NCBI RefSeq assembly: GCF_902729355.1
Contig: NZ_CACVCC010000012.1
Span: forward strand, 1-64,000
Origin: Streptococcus sp. S784/96/1
GTDB lineage: Bacteria > Bacillota > Bacilli > Lactobacillales > Streptococcaceae
DNA length: 64,000 bases
Direction of reading: 5' to 3'
Positions 18,987 through 28,689 of this stretch are shown piece by piece; positions within the stretch are counted from its first letter, which is position 1; the number at the start of each line of letters is the position of its first letter. Under the pieces are notes generated by a model. That model had not been told where the DNA came from and ran no database searches. It was given only the letters and a program-made list of their open reading frames with translations. Position numbers and translations under genes: made by a program.

Positions 18987-21148
18987 TATTTAGTCCTCTT
19001 TTCTAAGTGTTTTGCTAAGCGGGTGAGCAGTGTAATGATCACTAGATACATTACTGCTAGGATAGCATACATACGGAAAGATTGGTAGTTTCTAGCGATG
19101 ATAATTTTACCTGTTTGGAAGAGTTCAACAAGCCCGATTGCAGAGACAATAGTAGTATCTTTGAGTGAGATAACAAACTGGTTGATGAAGTTTGGTAACA
19201 TCAATTTGACAGCTTGAGGTAAAATGACTTTACGCATGGTTGTTTTATATGGAATACCAAGGCTTCGGCTGGCCTCCATTTGACCTTTATCAACGGCTTC
19301 GATACCGCCTCGAACGATTTCGGCAATATAAGCTCCGCCATTTAACGAAAGGGCAATCGTAGCAGCAAAGAAGTCATTGATAGGGGATTGTTGGCCCGTG
19401 AGGCTTTGAATAAGGTTAGGAATCCCCCAGAAAATGAAGGCAGCCACAATCATGAGAGGAATACCGCGGACGACATCAACGAAAATGCTCGCAATGGTTC
19501 TCAAAACCTTGCTTGGAGCAACACTCATCATACCAAATAGGACACCAATAAGGGTAGCGATAGCAAAGGAAATGAGGGTTAAACTAAGGGTTGTCCAAAG
19601 TCCAGACAACAGCTGGCTATAGTTATTTGAGAGGAGACCTGAGATGGTTGTCTCATCGACAGCAGTGGTGCTATTTGTTGAACCAAGGTATTTATTGACG
19701 ATGTTATCGTACTCACCAGATTCTTTTAGAGCAGCAAGGCCGTTATTAAACATGGTGATTAGTTCTGGATTTGTTCCAGCTTTGACAGCAAAACCATATT
19801 CACCAGATTTTTCTCCCGCAATAGGAGTTTCAAATTGGCGTCCTTGTTGGATGGCATATTTGAGCACAGCTTCATCATCCATGAGAGCATCAATTGAACC
19901 AGAATTCAAGCTATCATACATGGTTGATGCTTCATCGAAAGCTTTTAAAGTATAGCCGTATTGCTTTTCATTTTTTTCTAAGAAACTGTAAGAGGCTGTT
20001 CCATTTTTGGCAGCAACAGTTTTTCCTGCTAGATCGGAATAATCTGTCACATTCGTTCCTTTTTTAACGGCAAGAAGAATATTAGAAGTGTAGTAAGGAT
20101 CTGAGAAGTCAAAGATTTTTTGACGTTCTTCAGTAATAGACATGCCAGCAATAACTGCGTCAGCTTGTCCAGCTTGAACAGCATTTAAGGCAGCGTCAAA
20201 ACCAGGATTAGAAATTTTGATGTTGAAATTTTGCACTTTCGCGATAGCTTTGATGAGTTCCATGTCAATACCGACATATTTTCCAGAATCATCTTGAAAT
20301 TCAAATGGAGCAAAGGAAGAATCGGCAACAATTTTATAAGTTGATTTTACGGGTGTTGCCTTAGCTGAACTATCTCCTGTTGAAGTTAGTTTAGAAGTAT
20401 CAGCCCCAAGCCATTTATTCATAATAATATCATAAGTGCCGTCTTTTTTCATCTCAGCAAGAGCAGTATTGAAATCTTTAATGAGATACTCATACTCAGA
20501 GCCTTTTTTTACCGCAAAACCAAAGGAACCGATAGGTTCACCAGCGATATTAATAGCATAGTTTTTACCTTGCTTAATGGCATATTCAACGACTGGCTGA
20601 TCATCCATTGCTGCGACTATAAAGCCAGTATCAAGGCTGTTGTTCATCAAATCACTGGTATCAAAGGTTTTAGTGGTGAAGTTGTACTTATCTTTATTTT
20701 TTTCAAGAAAAGCTTGCGCTGCAGTGCCATTCTTAACCCCAACGACTTTTCCTGAAAGCTCCTTATAAGAAGAAACTTTTTGGTCGGCGCGTGTATAAAC
20801 AACAATTTTAGTGTCATAGTAAGGATCAGAGAAAGTAAACACTTTTTGCCGTGCCTCGGTAATTGTTGTACCAGCCATTAACGCGTCAGCTTGACCAGCT
20901 TGAACTGCATTTACCGCAGCATCAAATCCTGGATAGGATATATTAAAATCCCAATTTGAGCGTTTGGCAACTTCGGTAATGATATCAACATCAATTCCCT
21001 TGTAAACTTGATCAGAATCTCGGAACTCAAATGGGGCATAGGCAGTATCAGATACTATATCAATAGTATCTGCAGAGGTGTTTGTTCTTCCGAATAGAAT
21101 GAACGATGACAGAAAAGTTGCCATCATTATTTGCAGTTTTTTTATCAT
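18986..21148 (-). CDS. glnP: Glutamine-type ABC importer: two binding domains fused to permease
   Basis: 720 residues. A signal segment (residues 1-27) is followed by two tandem solute-binding domains (about 30-255 and 265-490), both with the A-P-F-E-F and G-I-D and [12 protein letters not shown] blocks. A permease domain (about 510-720) with five membrane segments and an E-x-x-R-G-G-I-E-A coupling loop ends the protein. Two such chains with two GlnQ subunits would carry four binding domains, as known for Lactococcus GlnPQ, which takes up glutamine, glutamate and asparagine. The start follows AAGGAG. No defect is visible. Confidence 0.92.
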   Translation of the reverse strand: MIKKLQIMMATFLSSFILFGRTNTSADTIDIVSDTAYAPFEFRDSDQVYKGIDVDIITEVAKRSNWDFNISYPGFDAAVNAVQAGQADALMAGTTITEARQKVFTFSDPYYDTKIVVYTRADQKVSSYKELSGKVVGVKNGTAAQAFLEKNKDKYNFTTKTFDTSDLMNNSLDTGFIVAAMDDQPVVEYAIKQGKNYAINIAGEPIGSFGFAVKKGSEYEYLIKDFNTALAEMKKDGTYDIIMNKWLGADTSKLTSTGDSSAKATPVKSTYKIVADSSFAPFEFQDDSGKYVGIDMELIKAIAKVQNFNIKISNPGFDAALNAVQAGQADAVIAGMSITEERQKIFDFSDPYYTSNILLAVKKGTNVTDYSDLAGKTVAAKNGTASYSFLEKNEKQYGYTLKAFDEASTMYDSLNSGSIDALMDDEAVLKYAIQQGRQFETPIAGEKSGEYGFAVKAGTNPELITMFNNGLAALKESGEYDNIVNKYLGSTNSTTAVDETTISGLLSNNYSQLLSGLWTTLSLTLISFAIATLIGVLFGMMSVAPSKVLRTIASIFVDVVRGIPLMIVAAFIFWGIPNLIQSLTGQQSPINDFFAATIALSLNGGAYIAEIVRGGIEAVDKGQMEASRSLGIPYKTTMRKVILPQAVKLMLPNFINQFVISLKDTTIVSAIGLVELFQTGKIIIARNYQSFRMYAILAVMYLVIITLLTRLAKHLEKRTK

Positions 21149-21353
21149 ACAGAGAACTCCTTTTTTTATAAATTAAGATTTATTATATCAAAAAAGGGCA
21201 GTGAAAGCAAATTTCTTTTCTTTTACATGTTAGGTTTTATAACATTGTGTGTATCTATTTTGATTATGATATGAAGTTTTGGTTTGGTAAATGATAAGAA
21301 ATCTAATAAAGCTGTTAATTGTATCCCAGTTATTTTTTGGCTATAATGCCATT

Positions 21354-21464
21354 ATGAAAAAAATATTATTAACGTTGTTAACAGTGGCTTTATTAGTGCT
21401 TACGGCTATAAAGATGTTTCCAGAAATTGAACGTACCTTGCATCATTTTTTAGGCTGGTATTAG
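21354..21464 (+). CDS. Possible 36-residue membrane peptide
   Basis: ATG 21354 to TAG 21464. The peptide starts M-K-K-I-L-L-T-L-L and has one hydrophobic stretch followed by a short amphipathic end. A promoter-like pair TTGTAT (21319-21324) and TATAAT (21342-21347) with a 17-bp spacer lies directly ahead, so any transcript would start almost at the ATG. There is no ribosome site. It could be a real small peptide or debris of the decayed region around it. Confidence 0.3.
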   Translation: MKKILLTLLTVALLVLTAIKMFPEIERTLHHFLGWY

Positions 21465-21933
21465 ATATACAACGTAGGATTTTGGTATGATGAGAGATAG
21501 TTGGTTGTAAAGAAATCAGATACTAATGGTCATGATGAACGCTCATTTACTGAGTTTGGGTGAGTAAAGCTTTAGATAAAAATTCTGCTGATTTAATGTT
21601 GAATGATGTCTATGATTTTGCTGACAGGAAACAATTGTGCATTTAGCTGTGCAAATTCAGGTTGTTGATGGAACAGTCATTTAACTTCTTATTTCTAAGG
21701 AAAAATCAATTACCTTTGAACCGATAGGGGGCGATAGTAATTTTTCTGTATCTTGGAATTAGTCATGATGATAGTTTTGTGCTAAATACGACTATTTAAT
21801 ACTCAAAGAAAATTTAACGAGAAATGACTAACATATTCCCAAAAGAAGTTAAAAGCAAAACGTTGTATCAAACACGTATGAGGAAATCAAACTAAAATAA
21901 AGGTGGAGTTCACTACCCAATTCAGACTCTATT
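21465..21933. other. Degraded sequence, not identified
   Basis: Stretches read like protein in changing frames (for example K-N-S-A-D-L-M-L-N-D-V-Y-D-F-A-D-R-K near 21590), interrupted by stops near 21640 and 21680. This looks like a decayed gene, but its family was not recognised. Confidence 0.4.
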
Positions 21934-22640
21934 TTGAATGTTGGTCTAGATGCTCACGTCGATGCGGGTTAGACAATCTTAACTGAAAGTCTCTTATATC
22001 ATGCAGGTGTAAATCGACAATTAGGAAAAGTTGCTGAAGATACTGACTTGACTGATAATTTACAAATGGAAAAAGAAAGAGAAATCTCTGTCAAAGCGCC
22101 ATCGATTAGTTTTATTCATAATGATGTTCGTCTCAATTTGTTGGATACGTCTGGATATGTTGATTTCGTATCTGAAGTTGAGCGTGCTTTTTCTATTCAT
22201 GATACAGGAATTGGTTATGGCCATGAAGCCTCCACCGTGCCAAAACCTTGTTGGCTATTGTTAATTTGAAAATTGAACCTCTACCAATAGGTTCTGGAAT
22301 TGTGTTTGAATCAATTGTATCAGATGATTTGAATTATAAATACTAATCCCACATTGCGGGGAATTACCACGGGCTCTCAAATAGGGTCTTTATACTTGGT
22401 AAGTAACAGATATTAAAGTTATCTTGATTGCTGAAGAACATCACCGTATGCACACACATCCATTAGATTTTTCTAAGCAGCTCCTCTAGCTTTAATAGAT
22501 GGTCTACAGAATGCCGGTATGACTTTGCTTGAGCCCATGCAGAAATGGCGTATTACCACTGATGAAAATCTAGACGGAAAAGGATTGGAGTTCATTGGTG
22601 ATACTTTCTTATTTTTGCATGGAGGGATTTTTACATGTAT
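21934..22640 (+). pseudogene. Remnant of an EF-G-like/ribosomal-protection GTPase
   Basis: The first part reads N-V-G-L-D-A-H-V-D-A-G-stop-T-I-L-T-E, which is a translation-GTPase P-loop whose Lys codon has become TAG. The switch (R-E-I-S-V-K-A) and the G3 motif (D-T-S-G-Y-V-D-F) follow. After about residue 105 the frame changes and the sequence jumps to material typical of domains II-IV and V (G-S-G-I-V-F-E-S-I-V-S, then L-I-D-G-L-Q-N-A-G, then L-L-E-P-M-Q-K-W). More than half of the expected 640 residues are missing. Relatives include Tet(M)/Tet(O) proteins and EF-G paralogues. It is certainly inactive. Confidence 0.75.
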
Positions 22641-22765
22641 AGTTATTTGAATTAAGAATAGGACATAGATGAATCATTTTGATAGATGCCAATACTATTA
22701 GTTATTCTATGATTTGTCCTAATTTATTTTCAATTCATTATAAAAAGAAAAAATGAAAAAAACAC

Positions 22766-22796
22766 TTGACCTATAGTTGACTATAAGTGGTACACT
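22766..22796 (+). promoter_or_regulatory. MerR-type promoter with 19-bp spacer and dyad
   Basis: TTGACC (22766-22771) and TACACT (22791-22796) are 19 bp apart, the elongated spacing used by MerR activators. The spacer contains the near-perfect dyad ACCTATAGT-TG-ACTATAAGT (22769-22788). The MerR-family gene at 24649 is the evident regulator. Confidence 0.8.
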
Positions 22797-22825
22797 ATCA
22801 CCATCAACAAAAAAGGAGAAAGAAA

Positions 22826-23776
22826 ATGACAAAACATACAGCATCAATCGTACTTGGAACATGGTCTTGGGGAACTGGCGGATTTGCTGGTGGTAATGTG
22901 GTTTTTGGCAATCATCTTGATACGACTGACTTGAAAGACGTTTTTTCGGTTGCTATGGAAAATGGTCTCAACACCTTTGACACTGCCTTTGCCTATGCTA
23001 ATGGAGAATCTGAGAGAATTTTGGGTGAGTTAGTGAGCCAATATGATCGGTCAGAAGTCATCATATCTGACAAATTTACACCGGGAATGCAGGATGATAC
23101 CAAAGAAAATCCAGTAGCAGATATGTTAGAAGGTAGTCTTAAGCGTCTGGGAACAGACGATATTGACATTTATTGGATTCATAACGCAGCTGACGTTGAA
23201 CGTTGGACACCATTTTTAACAGACTTAGTCAAATCAGGGCGTGTGAAACGGATAGGTGTATCGAACCACAGTCTTGAACAAGTGAAACGTGTTCAAGAAA
23301 TCTTGAAACCTGCTGGGGTACAAATTTCGGCTGTTCAAAACCATTTTAGCTTGCTTTACCGCAATTCTATTGAGGATGGATTGCTTGACTATTGCAAGGA
23401 AAATAATATCCAATTTTTCTCTTACATGGTTCTAGAGCAAGGCGCTTTGTCTGGTAAATATGATAGCCAACATCCCATGCCAGCTGATTCCAATCGAGGT
23501 AAAACCTATAATCCTATGTTTCCAGCCTTAGGCGACTTACTTTCTGAATTGAAAGTTTTGGCAGACAAGTACAAGGTCAGTCCAGCACAAATTGCGACAG
23601 CTTGGGCAATTGGACGTGGGACCACACCAATTTTAGGTGTTACTAAAGTCGAACAAGTCCTAGATGCGGCTAAAGCTAGCAAGGTTCATCTCAGTGCAAC
23701 TGAAATGGCAAGGTTAGAAGAATTGGCTTCACAAGCTGGTGTCAATACCTGTGGTGGCTGGGAAGGACAAGCTTAA
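22826..23776 (+). CDS. Aldo/keto reductase
   Basis: 316 residues forming an (alpha/beta)8 barrel. The catalytic set is present: D-T-A-F-A-Y (Asp, Tyr), a Lys in I-I-S-D-K-F, and His in I-H-N-A-A. NAD(P)H-dependent reduction of aldehydes or ketones in the cytoplasm is expected; the substrate is unknown. The ATG at 22826 follows AAGGAG by 8 bases. It is the first gene behind the MerR-type promoter and heads a run of close-set genes to 26646. Confidence 0.88.
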   Translation: MTKHTASIVLGTWSWGTGGFAGGNVVFGNHLDTTDLKDVFSVAMENGLNTFDTAFAYANGESERILGELVSQYDRSEVIISDKFTPGMQDDTKENPVADMLEGSLKRLGTDDIDIYWIHNAADVERWTPFLTDLVKSGRVKRIGVSNHSLEQVKRVQEILKPAGVQISAVQNHFSLLYRNSIEDGLLDYCKENNIQFFSYMVLEQGALSGKYDSQHPMPADSNRGKTYNPMFPALGDLLSELKVLADKYKVSPAQIATAWAIGRGTTPILGVTKVEQVLDAAKASKVHLSATEMARLEELASQAGVNTCGGWEGQA

Positions 23777-23786
23777 GGAGGTTTTT

Positions 23787-24077
23787 ATGTTTTTAATCAC
23801 AATTACCATTAATTCTGGACAAGTACCAACAGAGCAAGCTGAGGAACTGCTTGCCAATCACAGAGCATGGTTTACGTCTCAATTTGAAGCAGGGCATTTT
23901 AAAATCGTTGGCCCTTTGAAAGACAAAGGTATGGCAGGGATTGTCATTGCTAAGGTAGCGTCACGAGAAGCTTTAGATGAAATCATTGCACAAGACGCTT
24001 ATTATCCAGACCTAGCTAGCTACGATGTCGCTGAATTCAAGGCGAACTTAGTGGCAAATGATATCACAGGAGATTAA
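23787..24077 (+). CDS. YciI-family protein
   Basis: 96 residues with the YCII-type ferredoxin-like fold: A-N-H-R-A-W ... G-P-L-K-D ... I-I-A-Q-D-A-Y. The His and Asp at these places are the conserved pair of the family. Functions are poorly known; one relative acts as a muconolactone-type dehydrochlorinase. The ATG at 23787 follows AAGGAGG and lies 10 bases after the aldo/keto reductase. Confidence 0.8.
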   Translation: MFLITITINSGQVPTEQAEELLANHRAWFTSQFEAGHFKIVGPLKDKGMAGIVIAKVASREALDEIIAQDAYYPDLASYDVAEFKANLVANDITGD

Positions 24078-24078
24078 A

Positions 24079-24597
24079 ATGAAAACAACTATTTTACTGT
24101 TTCACCCAGATTTACATGCTTCTCGGGCCAATAAAGTCTTAGCCAAAGCAGCTCAGGCAGCAGGAATTGAAGTACGTGATATTTATAGTCAATATCCAGC
24201 TGGGCAGATTGATGTGAAGAAAGAGCAAGCCGTTCTTGAAACAACAGATCGAATTGTTTTTCAATTTCCAATGTACTGGTATGCGACGCCATCTTTGATG
24301 AAAGAATGGTTAGACCAAGTTCTTGAATATGGCTGGGCCTATGGCTCGACTGGGAATGCTCTTCAAGGGAAAAAAGTTATTCTTGCGGTGACGCAGGGAG
24401 CTGGTGCAGAAGATTACACAGCTGATGGTCGTTTTCATGTGACCACTCAGGAATTGCTCAAACCGCTTGAAACCATAAAATACCATACAGGATTGGTCTT
24501 TGAGGAACCGTTTGTTGTATCAGGAGTGCTGAATCTATCTGAGGAAGCTTTAAGTGACGCTGCTAACTCGTATATTGCCCGTTTGAGTCAAGCTTGA
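24079..24597 (+). CDS. Flavodoxin-fold NAD(P)H quinone reductase
   Basis: 172 residues of the NQO/KefF type. The N-terminal H-P-D-L-H-A-S-R-A-N-K block, the F-Q-F-P-M-Y-W-Y loop and V-T-Q-G-A are FMN-binding signatures. Expected to reduce quinones or similar electrophiles by two electrons, avoiding radical formation. It starts 1 base after the YciI gene, behind an AGGAGA site, so it belongs to the MerR-controlled operon. Confidence 0.87.
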   Translation: MKTTILLFHPDLHASRANKVLAKAAQAAGIEVRDIYSQYPAGQIDVKKEQAVLETTDRIVFQFPMYWYATPSLMKEWLDQVLEYGWAYGSTGNALQGKKVILAVTQGAGAEDYTADGRFHVTTQELLKPLETIKYHTGLVFEEPFVVSGVLNLSEEALSDAANSYIARLSQA

Positions 24598-24648
24598 AAT
24601 TTTAGTATACTAGAGTTAAAAGATACGTTTAGATAGAAGGTAATACTA

Positions 24649-25107
24649 ATGACAGAAACACAAAAATACACCATTACGGAAGTGTCACAAAAATATGATA
24701 TCAATCCCAATACCCTGCGTTATTATGAACGAATAGGGCTTTTACCAGAGATACCTCGTCAGTCTAATGGCAATCGCTATTTTACAGATGATCTTAATAA
24801 GTGGCTTGAAATGATTATTTGCCTACGTCATTCTGGCATTCCAATCGAAGCCTTGATTGATTATTGTCAGCTACTCATGCAGGGTGACCAAACGGTGGAA
24901 GCGCGTGAAGCCTTGTTGCGTGAGCAACTAGCAGTGCTAGAAAACAAACAAAAAAATCTCCAACGTTCCATTGATCGCTTGACACGCAAAATTAGTCTTT
25001 ATGAATCTGGAGAGATTTTAAATAAGGACACTTACTATGAAGAATATGGCATTATCTTTGATGAAGATGGCAGCTGGAAGGAGCGATTAGATGACTTTGA
25101 AAATTGA
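24649..25107 (+). CDS. MerR-family transcriptional regulator
   Basis: 152 residues. The winged helix (I-T-E-V-S-Q-K-Y-D-I, then T-L-R-Y-Y-E-R-I-G-L-L) is at residues 8-40, followed by a dimerising coiled coil (about 75-120). No cysteines lie in the C-terminal part, so it is unlike metal or SoxR-type members and more like the aldehyde/electrophile sensors found beside aldo/keto reductases. It is encoded inside the operon whose promoter has the 19-bp MerR spacing, which implies autoregulation. The next gene overlaps its end by 17 bases. Confidence 0.88.
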   Translation: MTETQKYTITEVSQKYDINPNTLRYYERIGLLPEIPRQSNGNRYFTDDLNKWLEMIICLRHSGIPIEALIDYCQLLMQGDQTVEAREALLREQLAVLENKQKNLQRSIDRLTRKISLYESGEILNKDTYYEEYGIIFDEDGSWKERLDDFEN

Positions 25108-26011
25108 TGCCTTTGCCCATGTCTTACTCCCTGAGTTTTTTGGAAAAATGCTAGCGCTGGATAAGAATTTAGTCTCAAAAATGCCCTTTATCCAAAACCC
25201 TGTCTTGACGGATATGACAAAACGTCGCGAGACGATGCCAGCTAACACTAAACAAATTATTTCTTATGTCAATGCCAACCCAGAAGATTATCTGGACAGT
25301 GCTGGAGCTGCTCAATTGGTAGAACTTGCTAATGAGGAATTGTTAGTGACAGTTAAAGCGAATACGGATATCTTTGCGGGTGGTGTAGCCATGGTGGCTA
25401 TGAACAATATTCCAGAAGCGGTGCGCGTGATAGAAAGTTTTGGTACTAGCCATCCTGAAATACTTGGGATTCAATTATTCACACGCCACCTAGGAAAATC
25501 TCTAGCAGATGAGAGTTTCAAGCCAGTATTTGCAGCAGCATCTAAGGCAGATGTTCCCATCTGGCTCCACCCAGTTTTTGATGCACGAAAGCCAGACAAT
25601 AATATTATTTTTAGCTGGGAGTACGAATTGACTCAAGCCATGCTAGACATTGTGCAGGCTGGCTATTTCAAAGCATTTCCAAATCTTAACATATTGGTTC
25701 ACCATGGTGGGGCTATGGTTCCATACTTCGCAGAGCGGATTGAGCATATTTTACCAGAGGAGCAGGCGAGTGATTTCAAGAAATTCTATGTGGATACAGC
25801 CCTTTTAGGCAATAGCAAAGCTCTGGAACTCTGTGTGGACTATTACGGTGTTGACCATGTTCTTTTTGGAACTGATGCACCGCTTGGGATTCTTCCAGCT
25901 GGAGCGACAGAAGTAATCAGTAATGCTATCGAAAAATTACCTTTAACGGATAATGATAAAGAAAAGATTTTTCGTGGGAATGCCAATAGGCTCTTTGGAT
26001 TAGGAGGTTGA
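25091..26011 (+). CDS. Amidohydrolase-2 family (ACMSD-like) enzyme
   Basis: 306 residues of the TIM-barrel amidohydrolase family that includes decarboxylases such as ACMSD. Seen motifs: I-D-A-F-A-H-V at the N-terminus, W-L-H-P near residue 157, V-H-H-G-G near 200, and F-G-T-D-A-P near 258. The first metal pair, normally H-x-H, reads F-A-H, so one ligand is absent. Such a change also occurs in E-x-H decarboxylases, so the enzyme may still work with altered metal binding. It overlaps the MerR gene. Confidence 0.75.
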   Translation: MTLKIDAFAHVLLPEFFGKMLALDKNLVSKMPFIQNPVLTDMTKRRETMPANTKQIISYVNANPEDYLDSAGAAQLVELANEELLVTVKANTDIFAGGVAMVAMNNIPEAVRVIESFGTSHPEILGIQLFTRHLGKSLADESFKPVFAAASKADVPIWLHPVFDARKPDNNIIFSWEYELTQAMLDIVQAGYFKAFPNLNILVHHGGAMVPYFAERIEHILPEEQASDFKKFYVDTALLGNSKALELCVDYYGVDHVLFGTDAPLGILPAGATEVISNAIEKLPLTDNDKEKIFRGNANRLFGLGG

Positions 26012-26013
26012 AA

Positions 26014-26646
26014 ATGACAGAGATCTTTAGAATGTTTCGTCTTGGTTTGGACTTGGATTATGAAGAAGATTATAAGCAAATTGGCTATACGAACTTTACC
26101 CAGTCAATGGCACTAGAACCAGGGACTTTGGCTATGTATGGTGGTCATCTTTCAGAAGATTTTAGTCAGCAGATCGTTGTGGAATGTTATGCTAGTGAAG
26201 AGGCTTATCAGGAACATGTTCAATCACCTCATTTTAAGGCCTTTGTAGATTTGGCACAAAAAGCACTGACTAGCCGTGAAGTGGTGACCTTGGTGCCACA
26301 ATTATTGCTTCAAAAACCAACCGCCTTGCGGATTTTTGATGATAAGCAGTTAGCTGTTCGACTAGCTACTGTGAAGGTTAGTGATAGCAATGCCTTTTCA
26401 GAGATTGTCTTACCTGAAATGCAGACCAGCATGGAAAAAGAAGCTGGCGTCTTGGTCATGTATGCTGGTACAGATGTGGACAATCCGGATACTTGGTATT
26501 TCTTTGAGGTCTATCAAAATGAAACTGCTTATGAGCAACACAGAGAAACACCGCATTTTAAAGACTATATTGAGCAAAGTGCTAAATTGGTCCTAGATAA
26601 ACAACTTCAGACGTTGCATGGGGATATGTTGGTGAATCGTGGATAG
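26014..26646 (+). CDS. Tandem antibiotic-biosynthesis-monooxygenase (ABM) domain protein
   Basis: 210 residues made of two dimeric alpha/beta-barrel ABM domains, about 1-95 and 110-205. Each has the G-x-L-x-M-Y and the A-Y-E-Q-H / A-Y-Q-E-H ... P-H-F-K pattern that typifies the fold. Usually this fold is a homodimer of single domains; here the pair is fused. ABM enzymes oxidise or cleave quinol-like compounds without cofactors. The ATG at 26014 follows AGGAGG by 6 bases. Last gene of the MerR-controlled run. Confidence 0.78.
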   Translation: MTEIFRMFRLGLDLDYEEDYKQIGYTNFTQSMALEPGTLAMYGGHLSEDFSQQIVVECYASEEAYQEHVQSPHFKAFVDLAQKALTSREVVTLVPQLLLQKPTALRIFDDKQLAVRLATVKVSDSNAFSEIVLPEMQTSMEKEAGVLVMYAGTDVDNPDTWYFFEVYQNETAYEQHRETPHFKDYIEQSAKLVLDKQLQTLHGDMLVNRG

Positions 26647-26780
26647 ATTTAGTAGCTTGATGATAAATTAAAATACTTTTGAAGCATCTATTAACTTTCA
26701 TTATAGGTATTTGTCACTGTTAGTAGTTAGAGATATACTATAATTGAGATTAACATTATTATAGAAAGAAGTGATGACTC

Positions 26781-27200
26781 ATGTTTAAACATGAAGATGT
26801 TAAAAACAATCCCTTATTTGCCTTTGGAGAAGAAAATCCGTACGGTGCTAGTTTTACGGGACAATCCTATCTAGCAATGTTGGCACAAGCGCCAGATGGC
26901 AATACCAGTGTTGGAAATGTGACCTTTGAACCGGGATGTCGTAATAACTGGCATGTGCATTTAGATGGCTACCAAATTCTTCTTGTTACTGGAGGAGAAG
27001 GTCTTTATCAGGAAGCTGGGAAACCTGCTAGACATTTAAAAGCTGGTGATGTCGTTGTGACCGACAAAGGAGTGAAGCACTGGCATGGGGCAACTAAGGA
27101 TTCTTGGTTCAGTCATGTGGCGATCACAGCTGGGGCTAGTGAATTTTACGAACCAGTGACAGACAAAGATTATCAAGCAGCTCATAAGGAGGAAGAATAA
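26781..27200 (+). CDS. Cupin-domain protein
   Basis: 139 residues. The metal site reads N-W-H-V-H-L-D-G-Y-Q and later K-H-W-H-G, so two His of motif 1 and one of motif 2 are kept while the usual Glu is Gln, as is normal in the cupins found beside carboxymuconolactone decarboxylase genes. The function is unknown. A TATAAT box lies near 26739, so this gene probably opens its own two-gene transcript. Confidence 0.83.
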   Translation: MFKHEDVKNNPLFAFGEENPYGASFTGQSYLAMLAQAPDGNTSVGNVTFEPGCRNNWHVHLDGYQILLVTGGEGLYQEAGKPARHLKAGDVVVTDKGVKHWHGATKDSWFSHVAITAGASEFYEPVTDKDYQAAHKEEE

Positions 27201-27201
27201 T

Positions 27202-27516
27202 ATGGCTATTAAACAAACAGCAGGGCGTGATCAATTAGGCGAATTTGCGCCTGAATTTGCTCATTTTAATGACGATGTTTTGTTCGGTGAAAACTGGAAT
27301 AATGAGGCTATTGATCTGAAGACACGCTGTATCATTACTGTGACGGCTCTGATGAGCTCAGGTATCACCGATTCTTCTTTAAACTATCACTTGGAAAATG
27401 CCAAGAAAAATGGTGTCACCAAGGAAGAAATATCTGCTATTATTACCCATCTAGCCTTCTATGTCGGCTGGCCAAAAGCCTGGGCGGTATTTAGACTAGC
27501 TAAAGAGATTTGGTGA
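27202..27516 (+). CDS. Carboxymuconolactone decarboxylase-family protein
   Basis: 104 residues, all helical. The CMD pattern is L-K-T-R-C-I-I-T-V-T-A-L, then L-N-Y-H-L-E-N-A, then I-T-H-L-A-F-Y-V-G-W-P. It lacks the C-x-x-C of AhpD peroxidases, so it fits the decarboxylase-like branch. It starts 1 base after the cupin, with AAGGAGG in the cupin end, and probably works with it on the same compound. Confidence 0.85.
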   Translation: MAIKQTAGRDQLGEFAPEFAHFNDDVLFGENWNNEAIDLKTRCIITVTALMSSGITDSSLNYHLENAKKNGVTKEEISAIITHLAFYVGWPKAWAVFRLAKEIW

Positions 27517-27686
27517 GAGTGATAGGTGATGTCGTATTTCCATTTTGATTGAATAACTTGAAAATAAAAGTTAATAGTTTAGAAGTTAAAAAGCGCATAA
27601 GATTACCGTGAAGGACACTAAAATCTTGTGCGTTTTTTATGATAACAGAGAAGTGTAGAGGTGGAAATTTTAAGACAATAAGATTT

Positions 27687-28567
27687 TTAACCTTGTAATT
27701 TATCCAAAAACAATTGGGCTGCTGCTGAGAAGACCTTATCTTTTTTCCAGACGAGGTAGTGGTCTGAGGTCAGTAGTGGTTCAAGTGGTCTAAAGGTCAA
27801 GTTAGGGTTGTAAGTCAACTGGTCAAATCCAATCAGATAACCCAGACTTTCTTCAACCATGAAGAGGGCATTGTAACTGAGATTAAAGGTGCTGACAATA
27901 TTTAGCTGGTTTAAGTCACCAAGCCAATTAAGAAGTTGGTTGTCTGACTGAGTCTTGGTCACTGCTTGACGGGAAAGAATGAGGGGGAGGTGCTGAATGT
28001 CTTCTAGAGCAATACTGTCTTTTTTAGCCAATGGATCAGTCGTTGGTAAAATGACTCCCCAAATATCCTGAGAAGGCAATTTTTGATAATGATAATGTGG
28101 TAATTGACGAGGATGGACAATCAAGGCAAAGTCTAATAACCCTTTGTCTAGCAAAGATGTGATATCTTCGGCATTTCCTGAAGACAGGTGGTAGCGAACG
28201 TTTGGATATTGCTCTTGGAGCTGTTTGGCAATGATTGCAATATGCCTAAAAATATGGGATTCTGCACCACCAATATAGACATCTCCCTCGATAATATCTG
28301 TCAGATAGCGAAAATCATTTTCGGTCTTATCAACCATGGCAATGATTTCTTCAGCACGATTTTGAAGAAGCAGCCCTTCCTGAGTCAGCTCAATCTGACC
28401 CTTCTTATGGCGAATGAAGAGTTGTTTTCCAAGTTCTTCTTCTAATTCTTTGATTTGACGTGAGATAGTGGGTTGTATCAGGTGGAGGCTGTTTGCAGCC
28501 TGGCCTGCGTGATGCCTCCTTCTTTGATAATCGCTAGAAAATAGCGGAGCACTCGAATTTCCATCAT
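27687..28567 (-). pseudogene. LysR-family regulator, frameshifted in the HTH
   Basis: The minus-strand start ATG 28567 (AAAGGAGG ahead of it) gives M-M-E-I-R-V-L-R-Y-F-L-A and then hits a stop. Shifting frame at about 28500-28508 restores the LysR helix-turn-helix: A-A-N-S-L-H-L-I-Q-P-T-I-S-R-Q-I-K and a full effector-binding domain to 27687. One base appears lost in the G-C-rich stretch that should read Q-A-x-Q-A-A. An ORF of 216 residues from 28337 keeps the effector domain only and could not bind DNA. It is divergent from the cyclophilin-fold genes, its likely former targets. Confidence 0.82.
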
Positions 28568-28689
28568 TTCCTCCTTTGTTTCTTTTATTATATCATGCTT
28601 TTTGAGTATTTTATAATATTTAAAATGAGTATTTGCTATTTGATGAGCTGAGGATTATCATAAAAGTATCAAAAGGAGGTGAAGTGGCA

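Noticed and set aside
27687..28337. Intact short LysR-like protein starting at 28337
   Set aside because: The helix-turn-helix is readable upstream in another frame with a proper start and ribosome site, so this is a frameshifted gene.
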